Positions 14,578 to 19,825 of a stretch of DNA of 19,825 nucleotides are shown piece by piece. Every line of letters begins with the position of its first letter. The stretch's first letter is position 1. Below the pieces are notes generated by a model, which was not told the origin of the DNA, ran no database searches, and worked only from the letters and a program-made list of their open reading frames with translations. Source of the stretch: DATFQI01 sp035264365 (GTDB lineage: Bacteria > Actinomycetota > Thermoleophilia > Solirubrobacterales > Solirubrobacteraceae). A program made the position numbers and the translations under genes. Where the stretch lies: NCBI GenBank assembly GCA_035264365.1, contig DATFQI010000319.1, forward strand, positions 1-19,825, written 5' to 3'.

Positions 14578-15422
14578 CGCGGGTCGCCGTCGTCGGCCAC
14601 GTCGAGTGGATCGAGTTCGCCCGGGTCCCGCGGCTGCCCGTGTCCGGCGACATCGTGCACGCGACCGAGGTCTGGGAGGAGGCCGGCGGCGGCGGGGCGG
14701 TGGCGGCGGTCCAGCTCGCCAAGCTCGGCGGCGGCGCGGATTTCTTCACCGCGCTCGGCAGCGACGAGCGCGCCCGGCGCTCGGCGGAGCGGCTCGCGCG
14801 CCACGGCGTGCGCGTGCACGCGTCGCCACGCGACGTGCCGCAGCGGCGCGGCTTCACGCACATCGATGCCGACGGCGAGCGCACGATCACCGTGATCGGC
14901 GAGCGGATCGTCCCGCGCGGCGCGGACCCGCTCCCGTGGGAGCTGCTGGCCGAGACCGACGGCGTCTACTTCACCGGCGGCGATACGGGCGCGCTGCAGG
15001 CCGCGCGGCAGGCGCGCGCGCTCGTGGCCACGCCGCGCGCGGACGCGACGCTGCTCGCCGCCGGCGTGCAGCTCGACGCGCTCGTGCGCAGCGGCAGCGA
15101 CGCCGGCGAGCGGCTCGACCCCTCGCGGCTGGACCCGCCGCCGCGCTACGTCGTCACCACCGCGGGCGGCCGCGGCGGGCGCTGGGAGGCCGCCGACGGC
15201 AGCAGTGGCGCCTGGGAGGCGGCGCCTTTGCCCGGGCCGATGCGCGACGCCTACGGCGCGGGCGACTCGTTCGCAGCGGCGCTCGCCTACGGGCTCGGCG
15301 ACAGCCGCGGGATCGGCGGCGCGTGCGCGCTCGCCGCGCGTGCGGGGGCGCACAAGCTCGCCGGCCGCGCCCCGTTCGAGAACCAGCTCGAGGACCCCGG
15401 CCCGCGGGCGGACGGCGGCTAA
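14574..15422 (+). CDS. PfkB/ribokinase-family carbohydrate kinase
   Basis: The 282-residue protein is a ribokinase-superfamily small-molecule kinase. The C-terminal PfkB signature DAYGAGDSFAAALAYG contains the anion-hole GAGD (228-231) with D231 as predicted catalytic base. The N-terminal EEAGGGGAVAAVQLAKLG corresponds to the substrate-side GGxxxN region, although the usual asparagine is replaced, so the substrate may be unusual. It is somewhat shorter than typical ribokinases (about 300 residues). The ATG at 14574 overlaps the epimerase stop (ATGA), tying it to NDP-sugar metabolism. The TAA stop overlaps the convergent small gene at 15419 by 4 nt. A sugar or nucleoside substrate is likely; no further assignment is possible. 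Confidence 0.85.
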   Translation: MTRVAVVGHVEWIEFARVPRLPVSGDIVHATEVWEEAGGGGAVAAVQLAKLGGGADFFTALGSDERARRSAERLARHGVRVHASPRDVPQRRGFTHIDADGERTITVIGERIVPRGADPLPWELLAETDGVYFTGGDTGALQAARQARALVATPRADATLLAAGVQLDALVRSGSDAGERLDPSRLDPPPRYVVTTAGGRGGRWEAADGSSGAWEAAPLPGPMRDAYGAGDSFAAALAYGLGDSRGIGGACALAARAGAHKLAGRAPFENQLEDPGPRADGG

Positions 15423-15739
15423 CGCCGCTTGACGGGCGCCCGCGCCGGCACCGGGTGCGGGATCCCGCGGCGTCGCTGGGGCTCGGAGCGGCCGGCCACG
15501 CCGCCCAGGTGGTCGCGCCGCCGCACCGGCCATGGCTTCGCGTCGGGCAGCGGCAGGCGCAGGCCGGGCGGGGAGCCCTTGGGATCGGGCTCGTCCGGCT
15601 CGCCGGGGCCGCCGCGGAAGTCGTCGCCGTCGTCGCCGTCGTCGTCACGCAGTCGGAAGAACCAGACCAGCCAGACGATCAGCGCGCCGACGTCGAACAC
15701 GCGCAGCCCGACCATGAAGATCCACCCCTCGAGCGTCAC
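15419..15739 (-). CDS. Small single-pass membrane protein, proline/acidic tail, unknown
   Basis: The predicted 106-residue product has one hydrophobic segment near residues 9-28 (MVGLRVFDVGALIVWLVWFF), followed by an acidic stretch (RDDDGDDGDDFRGG) and then a proline- and arginine-rich cytoplasmic-looking tail. I recognise no domain. GTG 15739 is the reported start, with only a weak upstream GAG; ATG 15715 would still keep most of the membrane segment. It follows nudC after 25 nt on the same strand, so it is probably the last gene of the MFS-VOC-nudC operon, and it converges on the kinase gene with a 4-nt overlap. The clear membrane-segment-plus-charged-tail design makes it more than a shadow frame, but coding status deserves caution. 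Confidence 0.6.
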   Translation of the reverse strand: MTLEGWIFMVGLRVFDVGALIVWLVWFFRLRDDDGDDGDDFRGGPGEPDEPDPKGSPPGLRLPLPDAKPWPVRRRDHLGGVAGRSEPQRRRGIPHPVPARAPVKRR

Positions 15740-15764
15740 CTCGACGCAGAGGTTAAGACCTTTC

Positions 15765-16610
15765 TCACGCGGAATCCAGCCATCCGTCCAAGAGCCGGCG
15801 CGCGATCGCCAGCGGCGGCGGCAGGCGCAGCGGTCCGCGCTCGGCGACCGCGTCGCGCACCTGTCCGCGCGTGAACCAGCGCGCGTCCTCGAGCTCCTCG
15901 TCGCCGACGACCGGCTCGCCCGACACCCACGGCGCCGCGAAGCCGAGCATCAGCGAGGCCGGGAACGGCCACGGCTGCGAGGAGACGTAGCGCGGCGGGC
16001 CGACCACGACCTGCGCCTCCTCGAGCACCTCGCGCGCGACGGCCTCCTCGAGGCTCTCGCCGGGCTCGACGAAGCCGGCCAGCGCCGAGTAGCGGCCGGG
16101 CGGCCACGTCGCCTGGCGACCGAGCAGCACCTCCTCGCCGCGCAGTACGAGCATGATCACGACCGGGTCGGTGCGCGGATGGTGCTCGGCGCCGCAGACG
16201 GGGCAGGAGCGCACGTGCCCGGCCTCGCGGATCTGAGTCGGGTTGCCGCAGTTGGCGCAGAAGCGATGGCGGCGGTGCCAGTTGAGCAGGGCGGCCGCGT
16301 AGGCGGCGAGCCCGCCGTCGGCACGGGGGAGTGTGGCGGCCGCCTCGCGCAGGCCTGTCAGGGCGCCCTCGGCCGCCTCGGCCGCGAACACCGGCGCGCC
16401 GCCGTCGAGCCCGAGCAGCAGCGGCTCCTCGCCCACGTCGCCGAGCGGCACAAGCGCGAGCCGCCCGTCGCGCACGCGCACGCCGTCCGGTCCGGCGACG
16501 ACCGCGCGGGCGGCGGGGTCGGCGAGCTGGGCGGCGACCCAGGCGTCGTCGCGGCGGCGGTCGCCCGCGCGGTCGAGCGCCGCGCCCGTGAACGTGTTCG
16601 GCGACGTCAC
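15765..16610 (-). CDS. nudC: NAD(+) diphosphatase NudC (Nudix hydrolase)
   Basis: NudC splits NAD(H) into NMN(H) and AMP and can remove NAD caps from RNA. The 281-residue protein has the full family layout: a divergent N-terminal domain, a four-cysteine zinc ribbon (C118, C121, C136, C139 in FCANCG and SCPVCG), and then the Nudix box beginning at G179 (GFVEPGE...REVLEEAQV). It ends with the NudC-specific SQPWPFPASLMLGF motif that separates NAD diphosphatases from other Nudix enzymes. The Nudix box has Gln where Gly is usual near its end; the catalytic glutamates remain. The GTG at 16610 overlaps the VOC stop (GTGA). Confidence 0.93.
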   Translation of the reverse strand: MTSPNTFTGAALDRAGDRRRDDAWVAAQLADPAARAVVAGPDGVRVRDGRLALVPLGDVGEEPLLLGLDGGAPVFAAEAAEGALTGLREAAATLPRADGGLAAYAAALLNWHRRHRFCANCGNPTQIREAGHVRSCPVCGAEHHPRTDPVVIMLVLRGEEVLLGRQATWPPGRYSALAGFVEPGESLEEAVAREVLEEAQVVVGPPRYVSSQPWPFPASLMLGFAAPWVSGEPVVGDEELEDARWFTRGQVRDAVAERGPLRLPPPLAIARRLLDGWLDSA

Positions 16611-17014
16611 CGCAGGTGCCCCGCGACGTCCCAGGTCCAGAACTCGACCAGGTGCCCGTCCGGATCCTCGACGTAGGCGGCGCGCCCGTGCGTGGTGCCG
16701 AACACCATCGTCCTGACCTGCTGCCCGCGCGACTCGAGCAGCGCGACGGTCGCGTCGTAGTCCTCGTCGGCGATCTGCATCGCGAAGTGCACGTGCGTTC
16801 CGCCGCGGCCGCCGAACAGCCCGACCTGCGGCTTCCAGAGGCCGATCCGCGTGCGCTCGCCGGCCATCACCCAGATCGCGTCGCGTTCGGGCCAGCGGTC
16901 GACGACGGGGAAGCCGAGGACCTCGGCGTAGAAGCGCTCGGCGGCGTCGAGGTCGGCGACCTCCAGCACGAGCTCGCTGACGCCGCTGACGGGGATCGAG
17001 TCCATGCCGGTCAC
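16607..17014 (-). CDS. VOC-superfamily (glyoxalase/dioxygenase-fold) protein
   Basis: The 135-residue protein is a single VOC module pair: VSELVLEVADLDAAERFYAEVLGFPVV opens the first beta-alpha-beta-beta-beta unit, THVHFAMQIADEDYDATVALLESRG opens the second, and YVEDPDGHLVEFWTW closes it. The usual first metal ligand His appears as Glu (SEL); a His (HVHF) and the C-terminal Glu (VEFW) remain, so metal binding is possible but atypical. Substrate is unknown; drug-binding, fosfomycin-type or lyase roles are all seen in the fold. GTG 17014 is chosen because GGTGATC, complementary to the 16S 3' end, lies 4 nt upstream; ATG 17005 has no such site. It follows the MFS gene by 6 nt and is coupled to nudC. 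Confidence 0.85.
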   Translation of the reverse strand: MTGMDSIPVSGVSELVLEVADLDAAERFYAEVLGFPVVDRWPERDAIWVMAGERTRIGLWKPQVGLFGGRGGTHVHFAMQIADEDYDATVALLESRGQQVRTMVFGTTHGRAAYVEDPDGHLVEFWTWDVAGHLR

Positions 17015-17018
17015 GGTA

Positions 17019-17025
17019 GATCACC
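17019..17025 (-). promoter_or_regulatory. Extended ribosome-binding site deciding the VOC gene start
   Basis: On the minus strand GGTGATC matches seven bases of the extended anti-Shine-Dalgarno complement and ends 4 nt before GTG 17014. It overlaps the MFS stop codon (17021-17023), so ribosomes ending MFS translation would sit on the VOC start. Confidence 0.55.
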
Positions 17026-18373
17026 CGCGCCGCTGCAAGGCGGCGAAGGCGACCGCGCCGCCGATCGCGGCCAGCGCACCCGCGACGCAGGCGACGCGGA
17101 AGCCCGCGGAGGGCTCGCCGGGCACCGCGGCGGCAAGGACGACGAAGGCGGACACGCCGAGCGCGTTGCCGAGCTGCGCGGCCGTGTTGAGCAGGCCGGA
17201 GACGAGGCCGCCGCGGTCCTCGCCGCCCGCCGCGGTCCCCGCCTGCGTCGCCGCCACCGCGCCGCAGCCGACGCCCAGGCCCATGAGCGCGAACGCGGGC
17301 AGCGCGGCCGCCGCGCCGAGGGAAGGCACCGCGACCAGCCCCGCAGCGCCGGCTGCGAGCGCCAGCAACCCCGCGGTGGCGCCGACGAGGACGCCGCGGC
17401 GCCCGGTCACGCGCGTGCCCGCCGCCGACCCGGCGATCACGGCGAGATTGAAGGGCGCGTAGAGGAGGCCGGTCTCCGCCGCGCCGAGCCCGCCGTCGCC
17501 CTGCAGCCAGAGCAGGCAGGCGAACAGCGCGCCGGTGCTGGCGGTCGTGATGGCCAGCGACCCGAGCAGGCCGCTGGAGAGGCGCCGGTCGCGCAGCGTG
17601 CCCGGCGGAAGCAGCGGGTCGGCGGCGCGGCGCTCGATCGCCGCGAAGGCGGCCAGCAGCGCCGCCGCGGCCGCGAGCGAGCCCCACGCGGAGGGCGCGC
17701 CCGGCGAGGCCTGTTCGGCGCGGGTCAGGCCGAGCACGAGCAGCGCCAGGCCGCCCGTGGCGGCGAACGCGCCCGCGACGTCGAGCGGGCCGCGGGCGCC
17801 GCGGGCGCCGCCGGCCGGCAGCAGCCGGAACGCAAGGACGATCGCCAGCGCGCACGGCCCGACGTTGACGAGGAACACCCATGGCCAGCCGGGCCCGGCC
17901 GCGATCAGGCCGCCGAGCACCCAGCCGAGCGCGCCGCCGCCCGCCGCGGCGGCCGTCCACAGGCCCAGTGCGCGCGTGCGCGCCGGGCCCTCGGGGGTCG
18001 CCGCGGTCAGCAGCGCGAGCGCGGCGGGCGAGACGGCCGCGGCGCCGAGGCCCTGGACCGCGCGCCCCGCCACGAGCTGCCACGGCGCCTGAGCGAGGCC
18101 GCACGCGAGCGAGGCGACGCCGAAGACGGCGAATCCGGCCACCAGCACGCGGCGCGGTCCGAGCAGGTCGGCGGCGCGGCCCAGCAGCATCAGGAAGCCG
18201 CCGAACACGAGCGCGAAAGAGCTCACGACCCACGGCAGGGTGGTCTCGGAGAACCCGAGGTCGCTCCCGATCGACGGCAGCGCGACGGCGACGATCGTCC
18301 CGTCCAGCACGACGACGAACTGCGCCGCGCACAGCAGCGTCACGGCGGAGTGCCTAACGGTCTGCGCTAGCAT
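17021..18373 (-). CDS. MFS drug-exporter-like transporter, DHA2 family (14 helices)
   Basis: The 450-residue integral membrane protein shows many hydrophobic helices. Its first, QFVVVLDGTIVAVALPSIGSDLG, is the D1 motif characteristic of DHA2 (EmrB/QacA-type) proton-driven multidrug exporters. The loop-2 MFS motif appears as GRAADLLGPRRVL, and GRAVQGLGAAAVSPAALALL is the helix-4/5 antiporter region. Substrate cannot be inferred. ATG 18373 is used; GTG 18343 is possible and would place the inverted repeat at 18354-18382 fully upstream. It is the first gene of the MFS-VOC-nudC-small membrane protein unit and diverges from the CGNR regulator, a common arrangement for a regulator and the exporter it controls. 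Confidence 0.9.
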   Translation of the reverse strand: MLAQTVRHSAVTLLCAAQFVVVLDGTIVAVALPSIGSDLGFSETTLPWVVSSFALVFGGFLMLLGRAADLLGPRRVLVAGFAVFGVASLACGLAQAPWQLVAGRAVQGLGAAAVSPAALALLTAATPEGPARTRALGLWTAAAAGGGALGWVLGGLIAAGPGWPWVFLVNVGPCALAIVLAFRLLPAGGARGARGPLDVAGAFAATGGLALLVLGLTRAEQASPGAPSAWGSLAAAAALLAAFAAIERRAADPLLPPGTLRDRRLSSGLLGSLAITTASTGALFACLLWLQGDGGLGAAETGLLYAPFNLAVIAGSAAGTRVTGRRGVLVGATAGLLALAAGAAGLVAVPSLGAAAALPAFALMGLGVGCGAVAATQAGTAAGGEDRGGLVSGLLNTAAQLGNALGVSAFVVLAAAVPGEPSAGFRVACVAGALAAIGGAVAFAALQRRG

Positions 18374-18382
18374 TGCCGTTAG
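18354..18382. promoter_or_regulatory. Inverted repeat in the MFS/CGNR divergent start region (putative operator)
   Basis: Perfect 7-bp arms CTAACGG (18354-18360) and CCGTTAG (18376-18382) are separated by 15 bp, two helical turns centre to centre. The right arm ends on the first base of GTG 18382. Between them TAGCAT (18368-18373) is a plausible -10 for a leaderless regulator transcript. Binding here would affect both divergent genes. Confidence 0.55.
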
Positions 18383-18939
18383 TGACTCCCCGCTGGCATG
18401 ACCACGAAACATGGGACTGGCTCGGCGAGGCGCTCGCGGTCGACTTCGCGAACACGACCAAGCGCTCCGGCGGTGACGAGCACGAACTGCTGCAGGCGGC
18501 CGAGGACCTCGTGACCTGGGCGGAGCTCGAGGCCGGCCGCGTTCCGGAGATCGAGCCGGAGGCCGTGCGCCTCGGCGAGATCCGCATCTTCCGCGACGAC
18601 GTCAAGGCGCTGTTGCACGCGGCCGTGGACGGCGAGCGCGCGCCCGTGCCGGCGGTCGAGCGCGTCAACGCCCGCCTGCGGGCGGCGCCGCTCGTGGCCC
18701 AGCTGCGCGACGGCACGGCCGTGCTGGCCCCGGCGGCCGAGACCGCCCCGCTCGACGAGCTGCTCGCGCGCGTCGCCCACTCCGCGGTCGAGCTTGCGGC
18801 GCACGGCGGCGTCGGCTTCTGCGACGCGCCGAGCTGCGGCCAGTTCTTCGAGCGCAGCCGGGCCTCGCAGCTCTGGTGCTCGCACGCCTGCGGCACACGC
18901 GCACGGGTCGCCCGCCACGCTCAGCGTCGCAAGGCTTGA
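18382..18939 (+). CDS. ABATE-domain CGNR zinc-finger transcriptional regulator
   Basis: The 185-residue protein matches the ABATE plus zf-CGNR architecture of actinobacterial regulators. The N-terminal LGEALAVDFANTTK is the ABATE opening motif (ligand-sensing helical domain). The C-terminal finger is C147-x4-C152-x13-C166-x3-C170, with CGTR in place of the name-giving CGNR and a basic ARVARHAQRRKA tail for DNA contact. GTG 18382 is preferred, read as a leaderless start about 9 nt after TAGCAT; TTG 18373 would add three residues. No Shine-Dalgarno is visible. It diverges from the MFS operon and shares an inverted repeat with it, so it is the likely local regulator. The stop lies inside the -35 of the next gene. 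Confidence 0.88.
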   Translation: MTPRWHDHETWDWLGEALAVDFANTTKRSGGDEHELLQAAEDLVTWAELEAGRVPEIEPEAVRLGEIRIFRDDVKALLHAAVDGERAPVPAVERVNARLRAAPLVAQLRDGTAVLAPAAETAPLDELLARVAHSAVELAAHGGVGFCDAPSCGQFFERSRASQLWCSHACGTRARVARHAQRRKA

Positions 18940-18966
18940 CCCTCACGTGACGTCAGGGTCTACGGT
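18936..18966 (+). promoter_or_regulatory. MerR-type promoter with 19-bp spacer and operator dyad
   Basis: The -35 TTGACC (18936-18941) and -10 TACGGT (18961-18966) are 19 bp apart, the over-long spacing typical of promoters that MerR proteins untwist. A 23-bp dyad at 18938-18960 fills the spacer: GACCCT and AGGGTC arms with two ACGT blocks inside, and only three non-pairing positions. The gene just downstream encodes a TipAS-type MerR protein, so autoregulation is expected. The GTG 8 nt after the -10 implies a leaderless mRNA. Confidence 0.85.
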
Positions 18967-18973
18967 CCGTTCC

Positions 18974-19708
18974 GTGGACGACACCGCCTACACCGTCGGC
19001 GCCCTGGCGAAGGCGAGCGGCATCACCGTGCGCACCCTGCACCACTGGGACACGATCGGGCTGCTCGAGCCCGCCGAGCGCGCCGGCAACGGCTACCGCC
19101 GCTACGGGGCGGCCGACGTCGGGCGGCTGTACCGGATCCTCGCGCTGCGCCGCCTCGGGCTCTCGCTCGAGGAGATCGCCGCGGTGCTCGACCGCGAGGG
19201 CCCCGAGCTGGAGGCCGCGGTGCGGGCGCACCTCGCGCGCGTGGAGGACCAGCTCACCGCCGTCACGGCGCTGCGCGACCGGCTCGTCCGCATCCTCGAC
19301 GCGCTCGGCTCCGAGGCCGGGCCGTCCTCACGACAGCTCATCGAGACCATCGAGGTGATGACGATGCAAGAGCAGTACTACACGCCGGAGCAGCTCGAGC
19401 AGCTCGCGGCGCGCCGCGAGGCCCTGGGGGAGGAGGGCATGCGCAAGGCGCAGGACGACTGGGCGCAGCTGATCGCCGAGGTCGAGGCCGAGCGCGACGC
19501 CGGTACCGACCCCGCCGACCCGAAGGTGCAGGCGCTGGTGGACCGCTGGCAGGCCCTGATCCAGGCCTTCACCGGCGGCGATGCCGGGATCATGGCCTCG
19601 CTGAAGCGCATGTACGGCGAGCAGGGCGCCGAGCAGGCGTCGCGCGGCGCCATGTCGGCGGGGTTGCAGGAGTACGTGGGGAGGGCGATGGCCGCTCGCG
19701 GGGCTTGA
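18974..19708 (+). CDS. MerR-family regulator with TipAS ligand-binding domain
   Basis: The 244-residue protein begins with a MerR winged-helix (YTVGALAKASGITVRTLHHWDTIGLL, then GNGYRRYGAADVGRLYRI, residues about 6-70). A coiled-coil dimerisation helix follows (about 80-118, ending LVRILDALG). The C-terminal helical TipAS domain comes next (about 130-244, MTMQEQYYTPEQLEQLAARR to VGRAMAA), which in TipA and relatives binds thiopeptides or other drugs. GTG 18974 begins directly before the DNA-binding domain and about 1 nt from the predicted transcription start, so the message is probably leaderless. A matching operator sits in its own promoter. It may also act on the gene starting at 19766. The ligand is unknown. 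Confidence 0.92.
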   Translation: MDDTAYTVGALAKASGITVRTLHHWDTIGLLEPAERAGNGYRRYGAADVGRLYRILALRRLGLSLEEIAAVLDREGPELEAAVRAHLARVEDQLTAVTALRDRLVRILDALGSEAGPSSRQLIETIEVMTMQEQYYTPEQLEQLAARREALGEEGMRKAQDDWAQLIAEVEAERDAGTDPADPKVQALVDRWQALIQAFTGGDAGIMASLKRMYGEQGAEQASRGAMSAGLQEYVGRAMAARGA

Positions 19709-19734
19709 CACGACCGCATCGTTGCCGCTACGGT
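19705..19734 (+). promoter_or_regulatory. Sigma-70-type promoter TTGACA-18-TACGGT
   Basis: A consensus -35 TTGACA (19705-19710) and -10 TACGGT (19729-19734) are separated by 18 bp. The -35 contains the stop codon of the MerR gene. It should drive the truncated gene at 19766, with a 5' leader of about 25 nt. Confidence 0.75.
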
Positions 19735-19754
19735 TTGTCGCGCAAACCAGTTTG
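19733..19754. promoter_or_regulatory. Alternating GTTTG/CAAAC repeats at the transcription start (putative operator)
   Basis: Three alternating 5-bp blocks follow the -10: GTTTG (19733-19737), CAAAC (19743-19747) and GTTTG (19750-19754). The first pair extends to GGTTTG/CAAACC arms with a 5-bp spacer; the second pair has a 2-bp spacer. Placement at +1 suggests a repressor site. The binding protein is unknown. Confidence 0.5.
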
Positions 19755-19765
19755 GAGGCGGCGAA

Positions 19766-19825
19766 GTGCAGCGCGACGAGCTCGAGCGGACGGCAGCGAT
19801 CTACACCCACCTGCGTGGCGCGCTG
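19766..19825 (+). CDS. 5' end of an unidentified gene, cut by window edge
   Basis: GTG 19766 follows a good Shine-Dalgarno GGAGG (19754-19758) with 7-nt spacing and opens a frame that stays open to the last base. Its 20 visible codons read MQRDELERTAAIYTHLRGAL. The composition suggests a charged amphipathic N-terminal helix; nothing in it identifies a family. The strong promoter and repeat-rich leader show that this is a real, regulated gene. Its identity needs the next part of the contig. Confidence 0.7.
   Translation, partial: MQRDELERTAAIYTHLRGAL

Noticed and set aside
15749..15760. AGGT/ACCT mini-palindrome between nudC and the 106-residue gene
   Set aside because: Arms of 4 bp are too short to support an operator or terminator call.
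13646..15874. 742-residue plus-strand frame across epimerase, kinase and small membrane protein genes
   Set aside because: Its composition is Arg/Ala/Ser/Thr-rich without motifs, and the epimerase and kinase signatures are in the other two plus frames.
15765..18332. 855-residue minus-strand frame as a giant MFS-VOC-NudC fusion
   Set aside because: Only the NudC part (15765-16610) is genuine in this frame. The MFS and VOC proteins are read in other frames with their own starts and stops.

Overview
This window is very GC-rich (above 70% by eye), gene-dense bacterial chromosome. Genes are tightly packed, with many ATGA/GTGA stop-start overlaps, frequent GTG starts, and lipoproteins, TipAS-type MerR and ABATE/CGNR regulators. 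This points to Actinomycetota, and the gene content would suit a Thermoleophilia/Solirubrobacterales-like lineage. The phylum is fairly secure; the class is only an impression. No rRNA, tRNA, CRISPR array, insertion sequence or prophage was seen, and no stretch over 300 bases lacks a gene.

Layout. (1) 1-2298, minus strand: molybdenum-cofactor genes moaC-moaA-moeA, chained by 4-nt overlaps; moeA runs off the left edge. (2) 2350-7885, plus strand: a PAS/GAF/GGDEF/EAL cyclic-di-GMP protein whose 3' end overlaps a fused MoaD-MoaE molybdopterin synthase, followed by the molybdate transporter modABC. (3) 7855-9917: a polytopic GT-C-like membrane protein (minus) carrying a 29-bp palindrome inside its coding sequence, and a divergent beta-propeller-like lipoprotein. 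(4) 9893-13502, minus: GT2 glycosyltransferase, TIGR04282/DUF2064 transferase, methyltransferase, a membrane-anchored sulfite-oxidase-fold molybdoenzyme and a small membrane protein, read as one operon. Divergent from it (13534-15422, plus) are an NDP-sugar epimerase with a zinc-ribbon-like insert and a PfkB kinase. (5) 15419-18373, minus: DHA2-type MFS exporter, VOC protein, NudC and a small membrane protein. (6) 18382-19825, plus: an ABATE/CGNR zinc-finger regulator, a TipAS-type MerR regulator with a textbook MerR promoter, and the first 20 codons of another gene behind a strong promoter with a repeat-rich operator.

How it fits together. ModABC imports molybdate; MoaA and MoaC make cPMP; the MoaD-MoaE fusion makes molybdopterin; MoeA inserts Mo. 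A likely customer, the molybdopterin oxidoreductase at 10306-11508, lies in the same window. Mog/MoaB and MoeB were not seen. The GGDEF-EAL protein suggests a tie between cyclic-di-GMP signalling and cofactor supply. The best candidate for an undescribed system is the divergent seven-gene block 9893-15422, which joins sugar-nucleotide, glycosyltransfer and methyltransfer enzymes to an extracytoplasmic molybdoenzyme.
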